Source: Chryseosolibacter sp036402115
Lineage (GTDB): Bacteria > Bacteroidota > Bacteroidia > Cytophagales > Cyclobacteriaceae
Direction: 5' to 3'
DNA length: 23,909 nt
Assembly: GCA_036402115.1 (NCBI GenBank)
Contig: DASWTM010000146.1
Location: 1 to 23,909, forward strand
Shown: piece by piece, positions 22,366-23,909 of the stretch
How positions within the stretch are numbered: the first letter of the stretch is position 1
How the letters are laid out: the number at the start of each line of letters is the position of its first letter
Made by a program: the position numbers and the translations under genes
The notes under the pieces: model-generated
Seen by the model: only the letters and a program-made list of their open reading frames with translations
Told to the model about the DNA's origin: nothing
Databases searched by the model: none

Positions 22366-22400
22366 AAAAAAGAGCCATCCCCTTGGAACGGCCCTTTTTC
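22366..22400. terminator. Two-way intrinsic terminator
   Basis: AAAAAGAGCC (22367-22376) pairs with GGCCCTTTTT (22390-22399) with one mismatch; the A-run on one side and T-run on the other suit both directions. It lies between two convergent genes, 38 bp after the plus-strand stop and 22 bp from the end of the minus-strand gene. Confidence 0.85.
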
Positions 22401-22421
22401 AATCAATCAGTAACCCAAAAT

Positions 22422-23909
22422 CTATAGCTTCAATCCAAGTTCATCGAAATACAATGTCACGGGAAGATTCGCATTATTGTTCTTAATTCTGAGTTCGGTG
22501 ACATTTGTATTGCCGGCAAGCTCGGAGATATTTACCTCGACAAGGCTCCATCCTTGCGGAATACTCAAGTACTTATCAGCAGCATCGTTCAGCTGCACGA
22601 TCAGATTCTGTGCTGCTGGCGCATAGACACGGAACGTGAGTTTTGTATAACCGGAAAACACAGTTGCTGATGGTGACCCGATTTGGACTGCTCCATATTG
22701 ATCATTGAAAGTCATTTTGATTGCCTTCGTTCCAGCAAACACTTCATCCGTGCTGTTGAAATCTTTTGTAGTATGTCCCCAGCCACCCCACTCTGACCAT
22801 CCATTCTGCAACCCGTCTTTGTAAATGTAATAGTCAAGTGGAGGAGGGCCTGCGCCTGGAATCGCAATCGACACTCCAAGCGGACTTGAGTAGTTGTGTA
22901 CGGTGGTGTACGACACACTTCCATTGTCTGCATCGGCTGGAAGTGCAAACACAATTGTTTGCGCAGAATGTGTCGTGAAATCTTTAGCTAAAATTTCGAT
23001 CGGACCGTTTTTACCGGTGAACGTTAGCTTTGCAACAAGATTTAAATTCGTTCCGGTAATCGTGATGTTGTCAGTACCGGGTGCGGCAGGTTTTGGCTGG
23101 AGGTCGGTTGCCGCTGGCAGGGTGATGAGTAGTTCCCCGGTAGTAGTTACGCTAACGGGCGAGGCCTGCTTCAACGTCAGTTTCCCTTTTAATGCCGTTG
23201 CTGGCACCGTAACGACAATCTTATTCTCCGTTTTTTCCACAAAGGTCGAAACCTCGGTACCTCCGCTAAACACAATCGAAGTCACCAGATCAAGGTTCGT
23301 CCCAGTGAGTGTCAAATTCTTCGTATGTTCGACTGAGGCAGGATTCAATTCTGTAACAGATGGTAGCGACACGGTTAGCCTTTCTGCTGATGAAAACTTC
23401 AACGGCTCCGTGCCGGTGGTAAAGAATGTGACGAACCCCGACTCCGCTTCCATCGGAACAGTGACAACCAATTCGTTCAGGGATTGACTGACAAATTCCG
23501 TCACCACAAGTCCGTCTGCGAATTCGACCTGCTCAACCCAGTTCAGAAAATTACCGGTGATCGTCAGGTTTTGCCCAGGCTTAACTTCACCAGACATCGC
23601 TGTGATTTCAACCGGAACTTCCAGATCAAGGACAGTTTTTGTCTCGATGTCACCCGCTGGTGTTTTGAGCATAAGCTTTCCAGTCTCTGCAGCCTGCGGT
23701 ACTACCAATTCAATAAGGCCTGGCGATTGAGAGGAAAAGCTCGCTGAAGACACTTCGATGCCTGGCTGCAAAACGATAGCTGAAACGTTATCGAGATTGG
23801 TGCCGATGAATTTAATTGTTTCTCCATGCTTCACTCCCACCGGGCCGAAACTTAACAGGGTGACTTCAGTGGAAGTATTCTCGTCATCGTCACACGCGGT
23901 GATCATGAT
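22422..23909 (-). CDS. IPT/TIG-domain surface lipoprotein (N-terminus outside window)
   Basis: At least 495 residues; the frame is open to the right edge, and the internal ATG at 23906 is not the true start. It opens with MITAC-DDDENTS, the end of a lipoprotein signal with lipidated Cys. Four IPT/TIG beta-sandwich repeats follow (about 15-98, 99-182, 183-262 and 263-350), each with a PG-x-NLTITGTNL-type motif. The C-terminal ~145 residues (from about DYYIYKDGLQNGWSEWGGWG to TLYFDELGLKL) look like a carbohydrate-binding jelly-roll of the kind found in glycan-binding surface proteins. Such proteins usually follow susC/susD genes in glycan-use loci; here those would lie to the right, outside the window. 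Confidence 0.85.
   Translation of the reverse strand: MMITACDDDENTSTEVTLLSFGPVGVKHGETIKFIGTNLDNVSAIVLQPGIEVSSASFSSQSPGLIELVVPQAAETGKLMLKTPAGDIETKTVLDLEVPVEITAMSGEVKPGQNLTITGNFLNWVEQVEFADGLVVTEFVSQSLNELVVTVPMEAESGFVTFFTTGTEPLKFSSAERLTVSLPSVTELNPASVEHTKNLTLTGTNLDLVTSIVFSGGTEVSTFVEKTENKIVVTVPATALKGKLTLKQASPVSVTTTGELLITLPAATDLQPKPAAPGTDNITITGTNLNLVAKLTFTGKNGPIEILAKDFTTHSAQTIVFALPADADNGSVSYTTVHNYSSPLGVSIAIPGAGPPPLDYYIYKDGLQNGWSEWGGWGHTTKDFNSTDEVFAGTKAIKMTFNDQYGAVQIGSPSATVFSGYTKLTFRVYAPAAQNLIVQLNDAADKYLSIPQGWSLVEVNISELAGNTNVTELRIKNNNANLPVTLYFDELGLKL

Noticed and set aside
22894..23487. 197-codon plus-strand frame opposite the TIG lipoprotein
   Set aside because: Mirror of repeated TIG codons; its Val/Ser-rich translation follows from the opposite strand.

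Overview
The window looks like the chromosome of a Bacteroidota bacterium, probably a soil or freshwater member of the Cytophagales. This is inferred from its families: DUF4142, DUF4199 and DUF1761 proteins, an 8-TM FtsX-type permease, a PA14-OmpA fusion, IPT/TIG surface lipoproteins and a membrane-anchored LuxR-type regulator. Several genes also have TAnnTTTG-like -7 promoter elements, often TAACTTTA, and clear Shine-Dalgarno sites are scarce. No rRNA, tRNA, CRISPR array, intact transposase, phage gene or plasmid function was seen. Most of the region is ordinary chromosome with many short transcription units.

Left part (1-4014): a DUF4142 lipoprotein cut by the window edge; a small 4-TM protein; a secreted Gly/Thr/Gln-repeat protein with a strong terminator; a membrane sensor with a histidine-kinase dimerisation helix but no ATPase domain; a possible 47-residue membrane peptide; and a PA14-OmpA envelope protein. 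Next (4015-7732, mostly minus strand): a likely operon of LuxR-type membrane regulator, DUF4199 and RibD_C reductase; a diverged REP-like duplication; then DUF1761, TfoX-N, a small basic protein and a secreted VOC protein.

Middle (7846-12371, plus strand): a secreted protein of unknown function, a DinB-fold protein, an orphan FtsX-type permease and an AlkD-type DNA glycosylase. Then comes a stress-related block (12621-16200): a formaldehyde-dehydrogenase-like zinc ADH, a 195-residue unknown protein 11 bp behind it, and a clade-3-like catalase flanked by two long-armed inverted repeats.

Right part (16251-23909): a small coiled-coil protein; an alpha/beta hydrolase lipoprotein; a gene-free 587-bp stretch with three diverged copies of a ~150-bp repeat, two direct and one inverted; and a minus-strand series of aldo/keto reductase, ABC-F ATPase and YdcZ-type transporter. 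A small 4-TM protein and a four-TIG surface lipoprotein, cut at its N-terminus, end the window. The lipoprotein may mark the end of a glycan-use locus outside the window.

The most interesting signals are non-coding: the long hairpin whose 3' arm runs into the ABC-F start codon, the three-copy repeat cluster at 17873-18320, the REP-like duplication at 5905-6145, and the paired inverted repeats around the catalase gene. No convincing new multi-gene system was found.
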